From: Marinosulfonomonas sp. | GTDB lineage: Bacteria; Pseudomonadota; Alphaproteobacteria; Rhodobacterales; Rhodobacteraceae | Length of the DNA stretch: 12,484 nt | NCBI GenBank assembly: GCA_026989405.1 | Contig: JALSJL010000377.1 | Span: 1-12,484, forward strand | Direction of reading: 5' to 3' | Shown here: piece after piece, positions 1 through 6,653 of the stretch | How positions within the stretch are numbered: the first letter of the stretch is position 1 | Layout: each line of letters begins with the position of its first letter | The notes under the pieces: generated by a model | What the model was told of the DNA's origin: nothing | The model's input: only the letters and a program-made list of their open reading frames with translations | Databases searched by the model: none | Program-made: the position numbers and the translations under genes

Positions 1-748
1 TTTCGGCATCCAACCCGAAGCGGTGGTAGTATTCGCGCTCTGACGGGATGAACGCGCCGTCCATCCGTTCCTTTTGCAGGCGCAGCATCATCACCACATC
101 GGCGTTTTTCAGGCCTTCAGCCATATCGTCGAACACCTCGACCCCCCATTCGGACGCCCCCGCCGGGATCAGCGTCGGCGGGCCGATCAGGCGCAGGCGA
201 TTTTCCATTTTCCCGAGAAGCTGAATGTTCGAGCGCGCAACGCGACTGTGCGCGATGTCACCGCAAATCGCAATTGTCAGCCGATGCAGGCGCCCCTTTT
301 CGCGCCGGATCGTCAAGCCATCGAGCAGGGCCTGGGTTGGATGTTCATGTCGCCCGTCGCCGGCGTTCAGGACCGGGCAATTGACCTTTTCAGCCAACAG
401 GTTCACGGCACCCGAATGCGGGTGGCGCACGACAAGAAGGTCCGGGCGCATGGCATTCAGGGTCAGGGCCGTGTCGATCAGGGTTTCACCCTTCTTGATC
501 GAACTGGCCTGCATGGCCATGTTCATCACGTTGGCGCCCAGTCGCTGGCCGGCAATTTCAAAGCTCGCCTGCGTTCGGGTTGAATTTTCGAAGAACATGT
601 TGACCTGTGTGAGACCCGCGAGAACCTGCTCATGCGGCGTGCCCGCCCGGTTGCGATCGGCATAGGCGTCAGCAAGGTCAAGGATAGAACGAATCTCTTC
701 CGGTTGCAGGTTGCTGATGCCCAAGAGGTGTTTTTGCCGGAAGGTCAT
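1..748 (-). CDS. pyrB: Aspartate carbamoyltransferase catalytic subunit, 3' end cut by the window edge
   Basis: This cytosolic enzyme joins carbamoyl phosphate to L-aspartate to make N-carbamoyl-aspartate, the committed step of pyrimidine synthesis. I translated the minus strand by hand from the ATG at 748-746; 249 codons fit before the window ends. Family hallmarks are present: the carbamoyl-phosphate loop STRT at residues 56-59 (in FENSTRTQASFE), the second-subunit loop SSIKKGET at 82-89, and HPTQALLD at 136-143. The visible end at FGLDAE lies in the aspartate-binding domain. The usual length is about 310-320 residues, so roughly 65-70 C-terminal residues are missing off the left edge. The start is supported by GGAG at 756-753 just upstream and by a promoter at 776-804. 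The gene is divergent from the glycosylase gene. Identification is secure; whether pyrC follows cannot be seen. Confidence 0.96.
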   Translation of the reverse strand, partial: MTFRQKHLLGISNLQPEEIRSILDLADAYADRNRAGTPHEQVLAGLTQVNMFFENSTRTQASFEIAGQRLGANVMNMAMQASSIKKGETLIDTALTLNAMRPDLLVVRHPHSGAVNLLAEKVNCPVLNAGDGRHEHPTQALLDGLTIRREKGRLHRLTIAICGDIAHSRVARSNIQLLGKMENRLRLIGPPTLIPAGASEWGVEVFDDMAEGLKNADVVMMLRLQKERMDGAFIPSEREYYHRFGLDAE

Positions 749-775
749 GATGCTCCTGCGGTCCGGGTTTTTTGG

Positions 776-804
776 CTTATAGGCGCAGGCGGGCGACCAG
801 ACAA
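776..804 (-). promoter_or_regulatory. Candidate sigma70-type promoter of pyrB
   Basis: Reading the minus strand, a -35 hexamer TTGTCT (804-799, four of six consensus bases) is followed after exactly 17 bases by a -10 hexamer TATAAG (781-776, five of six). Transcription would start near 770-768, inside a run of six A residues (773-768 on the minus strand). That gives a leader of only about 20 bases before the pyrB ATG at 748. This is the best-matching promoter in the window. It is inferred from consensus only. Confidence 0.55.
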
Positions 805-887
805 GAGCGGGCCTTCTCGGCCAGGAGTTTTCGAACGCAGTGTTGAATGAGGTTTCCCGCCGCGGCAAGCGGCAGTAGCCTGTGGTC

Positions 888-1685
888 ATGGATTCGGATT
901 TGGAATTTCACGCCAACAAGGCGATGCTGGAATGGCAGGTTGAGCTGGGGGCGGACGAAGCGATCAGCGAGACGCCGGTGAACCGTTTCGACGTCCCGGC
1001 CGCTTTGCCTGTGGTGCCGGTCGGCAGGGCCCCCGCTCCTGCTGCAGCGCCGGATGATGCAGTGCAGGTGGCACTTGATCCGGTTGTCGAGGCGAAACGC
1101 GCCGCGGGTCAGACCGAAAGTCTTGCAGAACTGCGCGACGCGCTCGTCGGATTTGAGCATTGCGAGTTGAAACGCGGGGCGAAGAACACAGTTTTCGCAG
1201 ACGGCAACCCGGCGGCACGAGTGATGATCATTGGCGAAGCACCCGGGCGCGATGAGGATATCCGCGGACAGCCGTTCGTCGGGCGCGCGGGGCAGCTTTT
1301 GGACCGGATGTTTGCAGCCATCGGCATGGCGCGCGATCATCCCGACAGTGACGCCGCGCTGTATATCACAAACATCTTGCCGTGGCGGCCGCCGCAAAAC
1401 CGTGATCCGAAACCTGAAGAGATCGCCATGATGATGCCTTTCGTGGCACGCCATGTTGAGCTGGTCCAGCCCGAAGTATTGGTGCTGATGGGCAACATTT
1501 CATGTCAAGCGGTCCTGGGGCGCCGCGGAATTACGCGGCTGCGAGGGGCTTGGACCAGCGGTTTGGGGCTGCCCGCCCTGCCGATGTTTCATCCGGCCTA
1601 CCTGTTGCGCAACCCCGCCGCCAAGCGCGAGACATGGGCGGATTTGTTGATGTTGGAGGCCAAGCTGGCCGGCGGCGCGGGGTGA
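888..1685 (+). CDS. udg: Family-4-like uracil-DNA glycosylase without a complete iron-sulfur ligand set
   Basis: This enzyme removes uracil from DNA to start base-excision repair after cytosine deamination. The protein has 265 residues. After a low-complexity Ala/Pro/Val-rich N-terminal stretch (about 37-70), the glycosylase domain runs from about 80 to 258. It carries motif A GEAPG (116-120), the following GQPFVGRAGQLLD region, YITNILPWRPPQNR (159-172), and motif B HPAYLLR (235-241). Families 4 and 5 usually hold a 4Fe-4S cluster on four cysteines. Here only C92 remains: the expected partner positions are F89, W166 and M182, and the only other cysteine is C206. I chose the ATG at 888; a GTG at 882 in the same frame is possible, and neither has a strong ribosome site. 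It is followed 93 bases later by moaB on the same strand, so co-transcription is possible. Function is inferred from motifs. Confidence 0.9.
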   Translation: MDSDLEFHANKAMLEWQVELGADEAISETPVNRFDVPAALPVVPVGRAPAPAAAPDDAVQVALDPVVEAKRAAGQTESLAELRDALVGFEHCELKRGAKNTVFADGNPAARVMIIGEAPGRDEDIRGQPFVGRAGQLLDRMFAAIGMARDHPDSDAALYITNILPWRPPQNRDPKPEEIAMMMPFVARHVELVQPEVLVLMGNISCQAVLGRRGITRLRGAWTSGLGLPALPMFHPAYLLRNPAAKRETWADLLMLEAKLAGGAG

Positions 1686-1766
1686 GCGTGGCGCTGCACG
1701 AAAGGGGCCAGCAGCCAGAAGTTGCGCTGTGGCAGCCTCTGCAAGGCCGATACCGGGTTCACATTC

Positions 1767-1772
1767 GAGGAG
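1767..1772 (+). promoter_or_regulatory. Ribosome binding site that fixes the moaB start
   Basis: GAGGAG lies six bases upstream of the ATG at 1779. The open frame extends further upstream (to an ATG at 1722), but that extension carries no family sequence, so this site decides the start. Confidence 0.7.
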
Positions 1773-1778
1773 CATGCA

Positions 1779-2327
1779 ATGGAAACCGAAAGATCACCGC
1801 GTGAGTTCATTCCGGTCAGCATAGCGGTGCTGACGGTTTCGGACAGCCGATCGATCGAGCAGGACAAATCGGGGCGCACGTTGGTTGAGCGGATCGAAAA
1901 GGCCGGGCATATCGTGGCCGTGCGCGAGATCGTGCGTGACGAGCGCAAGGAGATCGCCGCAAAGCTGCGCGTCTGGTGCGCCGACCCGAAAATCGACGTG
2001 GTGATCAGCACCGGGGGCACGGGGCTGACCGGGCGCGATGTGACGGTTGAGGCGCACAGGGATGTCTACGAAAAGGAGATTGAGGCCTTCGCGACGGCCT
2101 TCACCATTGTCTCGATGAACAAGATCGGCACCTCGGCCGTGCAGAGCCGGGCGACGGGTGGGGTGGCGCAGGGCACCTATCTGTTTGCGCTGCCGGGAAG
2201 CCCCGGCGCGTGCAAGGATGCCTGGGATGAAATTCTTGAAGCCCAGCTTGATTATCGCCATATGCCCTGCAATTTCGTTGAGATCTTTCCACGCCTGGAA
2301 GAGCACAAGAAACGCCGGAAGGGCTGA
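1779..2327 (+). CDS. moaB: Molybdenum cofactor biosynthesis protein MoaB
   Basis: This 182-residue protein of the MogA/MoaB family acts in molybdenum cofactor synthesis at the molybdopterin stage. MogA-type enzymes adenylylate molybdopterin before molybdenum insertion; E. coli MoaB itself is a close relative with a less clear role. Visible family features are the N-terminal strand VSIAVLTVSDSR (13-24), the molybdopterin-binding loop STGGTGLTGRD (77-87), the MNKIGTSAVQSRATGGVAQG region (113-132) and the C-terminal LPGSPGACKDAWDEIL (138-153). The length fits MoaB (about 170-185) rather than two-domain MoeA proteins. The start is fixed by GAGGAG six bases upstream. Its stop TGA (2325-2327) directly abuts the stop of the opposite-strand gene. 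The presence of fdhD and mobA 9 kb away suggests the host makes molybdoenzymes such as formate dehydrogenase. Confidence 0.93.
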   Translation: METERSPREFIPVSIAVLTVSDSRSIEQDKSGRTLVERIEKAGHIVAVREIVRDERKEIAAKLRVWCADPKIDVVISTGGTGLTGRDVTVEAHRDVYEKEIEAFATAFTIVSMNKIGTSAVQSRATGGVAQGTYLFALPGSPGACKDAWDEILEAQLDYRHMPCNFVEIFPRLEEHKKRRKG

Positions 2328-3143
2328 TCAACCGGCGGGACAGCCCTGGATGTCGATGGCTTGTCCATCGCCCAAAAGGGTAATTCTGATTTCCGAGCGG
2401 TTCAACAGAAAGGGTTGGCCCGAGGGCGGCACAAGCTCGGTCCGGGCTGTCAGAATGCCACCGGACCGGGAAATCTCGGGCGTTGCGATCCACACCGACT
2501 GGTCCGGCAGCTCGATAACGGCCATTTCGGGATCGAACCGGTTGGGCAATCCAATTGTCGCGGTCAGCCCCAAGCCATCGGCGATCGGATCAACCGCGCA
2601 TGATACCGAAGAGATGCGCGTCTGATCGGCAGGTGTCGGCTGGTCCGCCAGACTGGCCAGTATGGCCGGGTTTTCCTTGCCATCGCCTGAGAGTTCGACA
2701 GAAACCGGGACCGATATCGGAACGCAAATATCTTCGCAGACACCGATATCGACCCTGCCTTGCAGGGTGATCGGCCCGCTGCCTGACGGGGTGATTTCAA
2801 TCGGAACCACTGTCACACCCTTGTAGCCGATGGACTTCAGCCCGTTGGTCGTAAACACATCCGGTGTCGGCCAATGGAACTGAACGGCCTGCAGGTTCTG
2901 CGATCCCTGCCAGTCGACACTGGGCGGAATGCCGGCCTCACCGGGGGCGCGCCAGTAAGTCTTCCACCCGTCTGCAAGATCAATCTGCAAGGCCGCCATC
3001 CGTGTTCCGTTCGCCGTTTTCCAGCCGGGCAGGACTGTCACTTTGGCGATGTCTGACAGCGACGTCAGCGACTGAGCGCCAAGCGCCGTGGGCAAGGTTG
3101 CGATCAGCGCCGCGAAGGCATGGGTTTTCAAACGTTCAAACAT
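2328..3143 (-). CDS. Periplasmic DsbD alpha-domain protein (stand-alone, no membrane or thioredoxin domain)
   Basis: This 271-residue protein is predicted to be exported. It starts MFERLKTHAF, followed by an alanine-rich hydrophobic stretch (9-22) and a plausible signal-peptidase site at LGA-QS (23/24). The mature part resembles the N-terminal DsbD/ScsB-type immunoglobulin-like domain: DGWKTYWRAPGEAGIPP (58-74), GYKGVTVVPIEI (107-118), then VCEDICVP (135-142) with the likely redox pair C136/C140. In E. coli DsbD the pair is spaced further apart. Two more cysteines, C182 and C268, sit in the C-terminal half. There is no transmembrane electron-transfer domain and no thioredoxin domain, so it would need partners such as CcdA or a separate DsbD. 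The open frame extends upstream to 3353, but the signal peptide marks 3143 as the start. Its specific substrate is unknown; protein-thiol reduction in the periplasm is an inference. Confidence 0.82.
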   Translation of the reverse strand: MFERLKTHAFAALIATLPTALGAQSLTSLSDIAKVTVLPGWKTANGTRMAALQIDLADGWKTYWRAPGEAGIPPSVDWQGSQNLQAVQFHWPTPDVFTTNGLKSIGYKGVTVVPIEITPSGSGPITLQGRVDIGVCEDICVPISVPVSVELSGDGKENPAILASLADQPTPADQTRISSVSCAVDPIADGLGLTATIGLPNRFDPEMAVIELPDQSVWIATPEISRSGGILTARTELVPPSGQPFLLNRSEIRITLLGDGQAIDIQGCPAG

Positions 3144-3276
3144 GCGCTCAACATAGGCTGCCGGCGGGAATTGGGAAATCACAACTTGGCGACGGTTTGT
3201 AATGCAGGTTCCAAGGCATCTTGCACAGGCCGTTATCCGCGCCCATGTTGTGGGCATGACCGGAACAAGAGACATC

Positions 3277-3831
3277 ATGAACCTGAATGGCAAGCTTCTG
3301 ATTGCCATGCCGGGTATGGGCGATCCGAGATTCGCCAAGAGCGTCATATTCATATGCGCTCATTCCAAGGACGGTGCGCTGGGGCTGATCGTGAACAAGC
3401 CCACACCGGATTTGCAGCTTGGCGATCTTCTGGAACAATTGGGCATTCCGACATCAAACAAAACGCGCGATATCCGGGTCCATTTTGGCGGGCCGGTCGA
3501 AAACGGCCGCGGTTTTGTGCTTCATTCCGCCGACTATGCCATGCCCGACGCAACTCTTTCAGTCGATGATCAATTCGGGATGACGGCCACGCAGGATGTA
3601 TTGCGCGCACTGGCCGAGGGTGCCGGGCCGCGGGATGCGATGTTGATGCTTGGCTATGCTGGTTGGGAACCCGGTCAGCTTGAGAATGAAATCCTGGCCA
3701 ACGGTTGGCTGGTGGCCGATGCCCAGCCCGATCTCGTTTTCGACACCGATGGCCCCGCCAAGTGGAGCGCCGCGCTGAGGACGCTTGGCGTCGAGCCAAT
3801 GACACTTTCGGCCACGGCGGGGCGGGCCTGA
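3277..3831 (+). CDS. yqgE: YqgE/AlgH family protein (UPF0301)
   Basis: This 184-residue cytosolic protein belongs to a widespread family with no settled biochemical function. The name AlgH comes from a link to alginate regulation in Pseudomonas. Family features are NGKLLIAMPGMGDPRFAKSVIF at the N terminus, GALGLIVNKP (33-42), HFGGPVENGRGFVLH (69-83), GYAGWEPGQLENEI (127-139) and a C-terminal W-rich segment ending the fold. The length matches the usual 180-190. I chose the ATG at 3277 because homologues begin M-x-L-x-G-K-L-L; an in-frame ATG at 3256 (MTGTRDI) is the alternative. A weak promoter-like pair TTGCAC (3221-3226) and CATGTT (3244-3249) with a 17-base spacer lies upstream. The gene is divergent from the DsbD-like gene and convergent with sua5. 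Confidence 0.92.
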   Translation: MNLNGKLLIAMPGMGDPRFAKSVIFICAHSKDGALGLIVNKPTPDLQLGDLLEQLGIPTSNKTRDIRVHFGGPVENGRGFVLHSADYAMPDATLSVDDQFGMTATQDVLRALAEGAGPRDAMLMLGYAGWEPGQLENEILANGWLVADAQPDLVFDTDGPAKWSAALRTLGVEPMTLSATAGRA

Positions 3832-3867
3832 GCGTCGTCGGCTGCTGCGGCGGTCCCGGTTGTTGCG

Positions 3868-4824
3868 CTAGCTGCGGGGGGCGGCCGCTCGTTTCAGACG
3901 GTCGTTGATACCCAGCCCAAGCCCATGCCCCGGAATGGGGGACACTGCGATCACCCCGGACGCCTTTCTGTCAAGAATGTGCAGGGCCGAAAAAAGGTTG
4001 GCCGCCGCCTCGGCAAGATCACCGGTAGGCGAAAGGTTCAGGTCGCATTCCACATCGCCAAACCCCAAAAGCAGTTCGCCGGCGCGCCGTTCGGTTGCGT
4101 CAAGGCGCAGCTTGGCCCTGGGCGCATAGTGCGACGCCAGTTGCCCTGGCGCGTTTGGCAAGGCCCTGGTTTCGGGCATGCGGACCTGGTGGCCAAGGCA
4201 GGCATTGACAATCTCCAGAGGCAACCCGCCCGGGCGCAGCAGGCGAGCATCGGGGTCAAACCCGATGATCGTGGACTCAACGCCAATTGCACTTGGGCCG
4301 CCGTCGACAACGGCCGCTATTCGGCCTGACAGCCCTACGAGCACATGCTCGGCTCGCGTCGGACTGATCTTGCCCGACGGGTTTGCAGACGGTGCCGCTA
4401 CGGGGCCGCCAAACCGACGCAACAATTCACGCGCCAATTGGTGCTCGGGAACGCGGATGGCAATTGTGGGCAATCCCGCGCTGACCCCTGGCGCGATGCC
4501 GGAGCCGGGTTTCAGTGGAACGACCAGGGTCAGGGGGCCGGGCCAGAAGGCTTCGGCAAGGCGAAGTGCATCCTTGCCAAGATCGGCAATCTGCCGCGCT
4601 GCCGAAAGATCGTGCACATGGATGATAAGTGGGTTGAACGCAGGCCGGCCCTTCGCGTCAAAAATGCGCGCGACGGCTGCATCGTTTTTTGCATCGGCAC
4701 CAATGCCGTATACGGTTTCGGTAGGAAATGCGACAAGGTCGCCCGCGCGCAACAATTCGACTGCGCGCTGCAGACCGGCATCATCCGGCGCAATCAGATC
4801 GGTTTCGGGCTCATGATCGGCCAT
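3868..4824 (-). CDS. sua5: L-threonylcarbamoyladenylate synthase, two-domain Sua5 type
   Basis: This enzyme makes threonylcarbamoyl-AMP from threonine, bicarbonate and ATP, the first step of the universal t6A37 modification of ANN-decoding tRNAs. The 318-residue protein has an N-terminal YrdC catalytic domain (about 14-205) with VAFPTETVYGIGADA (31-45), KGRPAFNPLIIHV (58-70), FWPGPLTLV (93-101), AIRVPEH (122-128), APSANPSG (144-151) and GVESTII (181-187). The linker APGQLASHYAPR (225-236) and a C-terminal Sua5 domain (to about 312) follow, which separates it from the short TsaC form of about 190 residues. The ATG at 4824 gives a natural N terminus but has only a weak ribosome site. It converges on yqgE with 36 bases between stops. 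It is divergent from the acyl-CoA dehydrogenase gene, with a palindrome between them. Confidence 0.95.
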   Translation of the reverse strand: MADHEPETDLIAPDDAGLQRAVELLRAGDLVAFPTETVYGIGADAKNDAAVARIFDAKGRPAFNPLIIHVHDLSAARQIADLGKDALRLAEAFWPGPLTLVVPLKPGSGIAPGVSAGLPTIAIRVPEHQLARELLRRFGGPVAAPSANPSGKISPTRAEHVLVGLSGRIAAVVDGGPSAIGVESTIIGFDPDARLLRPGGLPLEIVNACLGHQVRMPETRALPNAPGQLASHYAPRAKLRLDATERRAGELLLGFGDVECDLNLSPTGDLAEAAANLFSALHILDRKASGVIAVSPIPGHGLGLGINDRLKRAAAPRS

Positions 4825-4846
4825 GTTACGCCGCGTTCTTGTTGAT

Positions 4847-4872
4847 GCAGGCGTATGATTGGATACGCTTGC
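4847..4872. promoter_or_regulatory. 26-bp palindrome, candidate operator between sua5 and the acyl-CoA dehydrogenase operon
   Basis: The arms GCAGGCGTAT (4847-4856) and ATACGCTTGC (4863-4872) are reverse complements except for one position, around a 6-base centre GATTGG. The core GCGTAT/ATACGC is perfect. A weak plus-strand promoter pair, TTGATG (4842-4847) and TACGCT (4864-4869) with a 16-base spacer, is almost covered by the palindrome, which is the geometry of a repressor operator. It could equally form an RNA hairpin. TetR- or MarR-type repressors often control acyl-CoA catabolic genes, so the dehydrogenase operon is the likelier target. Inference only. Confidence 0.45.
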
Positions 4873-4926
4873 AGGGATCAGGGCGCTTGCTTAACCGCCG
4901 CGCCGCCAGATGCCAAGCCGCCATTC

Positions 4927-4931
4927 AGGAG
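4927..4931 (+). promoter_or_regulatory. Ribosome binding site that fixes the acyl-CoA dehydrogenase start
   Basis: AGGAG lies six bases before the ATG at 4938. The frame stays open 210 bases further upstream, but that part runs through the intergenic palindrome and the 5' end of sua5 on the opposite strand, so this site and the family N terminus MTYRAPLDD set the start. Confidence 0.7.
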
Positions 4932-4937
4932 CCCCAC

Positions 4938-6653
4938 ATGACTTACCGCGCGCCACTGGACGATTTCAGCTTTCTGCTGGATCATGTCGTCGGCTTCGAA
5001 CAGGTCGCTGCGACCGAGCTGTTTTCCGACGCGACACCCGATCTGACGACAGCAATTCTTTCCGAGGCCGGGAAACTCTGTGAAGATGTGCTGGCGCCGC
5101 TCCAAAGGGTCGGCGATGAGAAGGGCGCCGTGCTGGAAAATGGCGTGGTCCGCACGCCACCCGGGTTTGCCGAGGGCTATCGGGCAATCGCCCAGGGCGG
5201 CTGGATCGGCATGTCGGCCAGCCCGGACGCAGGCGGCATGGGGCTGCCGCAAACCCTGACCATGGCGGTCAATGAGATGATGTCGGCCGCCTGCCTTTCG
5301 CTGCAACTGAACCCCTTGATGACCCAAGGCCAGATCGAAGCCCTCGACAACCACGCCAGCGAAGAACTGAAGGCGATCTACCTGCCGAAACTGATATCCG
5401 GAGAATGGCACGGCACCATGAACCTGACCGAACCCCAGGCCGGTTCTGATGTCGGCGCATTGCGCACGAAGGCCCAGGCAAACGGGGATGGCAGCTATGC
5501 AATCACGGGGCAGAAGATTTTCATCAGCTGGGCCGACACGGATTTTGTTGAAAACACCTGCCACCTGGTTCTGGCACGGCTGCCTGACGGCGCGCCGGGA
5601 ACCAGGGGCATCAGTCTTTTCATGGTTCCGAAGTTCATACCCGATGCCAACGGGCTGCCTGGAAAGCGCAACAATCTGAAGGTTGTGAGCCTTGAGCACA
5701 AGATGGGGCTGCACGGCTCGCCCACGGCCGTGATGGAATATTCGGCGGCCACCGGCTGGCTGGTTGGCGCCCCTCACCAGGGGATGCGGGCGATGTTCAC
5801 GATGATGAACAATGCGCGTTTGGGTGTGGGCATCCAGGGCATTGGGCAGGCTGAAGGCGCATTTCAAAAGGCGCTGTCATATGCGCTTGAACGCAAGCAG
5901 GGGCGTGTCCCGGTCGAGAACGGCACCGGCACCATCATCGACCACGCCGATGTGCGGCGCATGCTGGCCGCGATGAAAGCCGACACTTACGCGGCGCGTT
6001 CCATTGCATTGTCATGTGCTGTCGCAATCGATATGGCCCACGCAACCGGCGATGAAGGTTGGCGTGCCCGGGCCGCCTTTCTGACACCGATTGCCAAGGC
6101 TTTTGGCACCGATATCGGTTGCGAGGTTGCGCATCTGGGCGTGCAGGTTCACGGCGGAATGGGCTACATCGAGGAATCCGGCGCACCGCAATTCTCGCGC
6201 GATGTGCGCGTCACCGCAATCTACGAGGGAACCAACGGCATACAAGCTATGGACCTAGTGGCCCGTAAGATGATGGATAGAGGAGACGCGGCTTTTCGGC
6301 TCCTTGATGAGGTCGAGGCCACAGCCGAAGCGGCACGCGGCAAGCTGCCCGAGCTTGCGTCGGACGTGTGGGATGCGGCGGAAACCCTTCGCGAGACAAC
6401 CGAATGGCTGGTCTCTCAAGGTGATCTGAATGAGCGGTTCGCCGGGGCGGTGCCGTATCTGCGTGCATTTGCCCGCGTCTTGGGGGGACATTTTCATCTG
6501 AAGTCGGCCCTGGCAAACCCTGACGCCAGGCTGCCCCTGGCAGCGTTTTACATTCAGCGGCTGTTGCCGGAACACGCGTCGCTGCTTGCCCAGGCGCGTC
6601 AGGGCGCAAAAGGAGTCTATGCGGTGACCCCTGATGATCTGGCCCGCCGATGA
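4938..6653 (+). CDS. Acyl-CoA dehydrogenase of the DmdC (3-methylmercaptopropionyl-CoA dehydrogenase) family
   Basis: This FAD-dependent enzyme would introduce an alpha-beta double bond into an acyl-CoA and pass electrons to electron-transfer flavoprotein. The 571-residue length and layout match the long DmdC-type family. A short N-terminal extension domain MTYRAPLDDFSFLLDHV leads the protein; the dehydrogenase N-terminal and middle domains follow, with MNLTEPQAGSDVGALRT (161-177) and GQKIFISWAD (191-200). The C-terminal flavin domain carries QVHGGMGYIEE (403-413), then the likely catalytic glutamate E430 in IYEGTNGIQ. An extra C-terminal domain runs from about 450 to 571. DmdC acts in demethylation-pathway catabolism of DMSP in roseobacters, but this family has several paralogues per genome with other or unknown acyl-CoA substrates, so I do not assign dmdC. 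Its stop overlaps the next start (ATGA at 6650-6653), so the two are translationally coupled. The start is fixed by AGGAG. Confidence 0.92.
   Translation: MTYRAPLDDFSFLLDHVVGFEQVAATELFSDATPDLTTAILSEAGKLCEDVLAPLQRVGDEKGAVLENGVVRTPPGFAEGYRAIAQGGWIGMSASPDAGGMGLPQTLTMAVNEMMSAACLSLQLNPLMTQGQIEALDNHASEELKAIYLPKLISGEWHGTMNLTEPQAGSDVGALRTKAQANGDGSYAITGQKIFISWADTDFVENTCHLVLARLPDGAPGTRGISLFMVPKFIPDANGLPGKRNNLKVVSLEHKMGLHGSPTAVMEYSAATGWLVGAPHQGMRAMFTMMNNARLGVGIQGIGQAEGAFQKALSYALERKQGRVPVENGTGTIIDHADVRRMLAAMKADTYAARSIALSCAVAIDMAHATGDEGWRARAAFLTPIAKAFGTDIGCEVAHLGVQVHGGMGYIEESGAPQFSRDVRVTAIYEGTNGIQAMDLVARKMMDRGDAAFRLLDEVEATAEAARGKLPELASDVWDAAETLRETTEWLVSQGDLNERFAGAVPYLRAFARVLGGHFHLKSALANPDARLPLAAFYIQRLLPEHASLLAQARQGAKGVYAVTPDDLARR

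Noticed and set aside
888..1685. The cluster-free BdiUng-type or UdgX-type glycosylase
   Set aside because: BdiUng has a GQDPA motif, whereas this protein has GEAPG. I also see no KRRIH-type loop as in UdgX, so a family-4-like assignment fits better.
3241..3255. Small inverted repeat GCCCA-TGTTG-TGGGC ahead of yqgE
   Set aside because: A five-base arm in a GC-rich stretch is expected by chance and there is no U tract to make it a terminator.
3832..3867. A bidirectional terminator between yqgE and sua5
   Set aside because: The 36-base gap is GC-rich but I found no stable hairpin followed by a T run on either strand.
4878..5867. A 329-codon open frame on the minus strand opposite the acyl-CoA dehydrogenase gene
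   Set aside because: It is antisense to a clearly conserved enzyme, has a composition rich in R, H, G and Q typical of GC-rich antisense frames, and shows no recognisable motif.
4938..6653. Naming the acyl-CoA dehydrogenase dmdC outright
   Set aside because: The family match is good, but roseobacters carry several paralogues and no other DMSP-pathway gene is visible here, so the substrate cannot be read from sequence.
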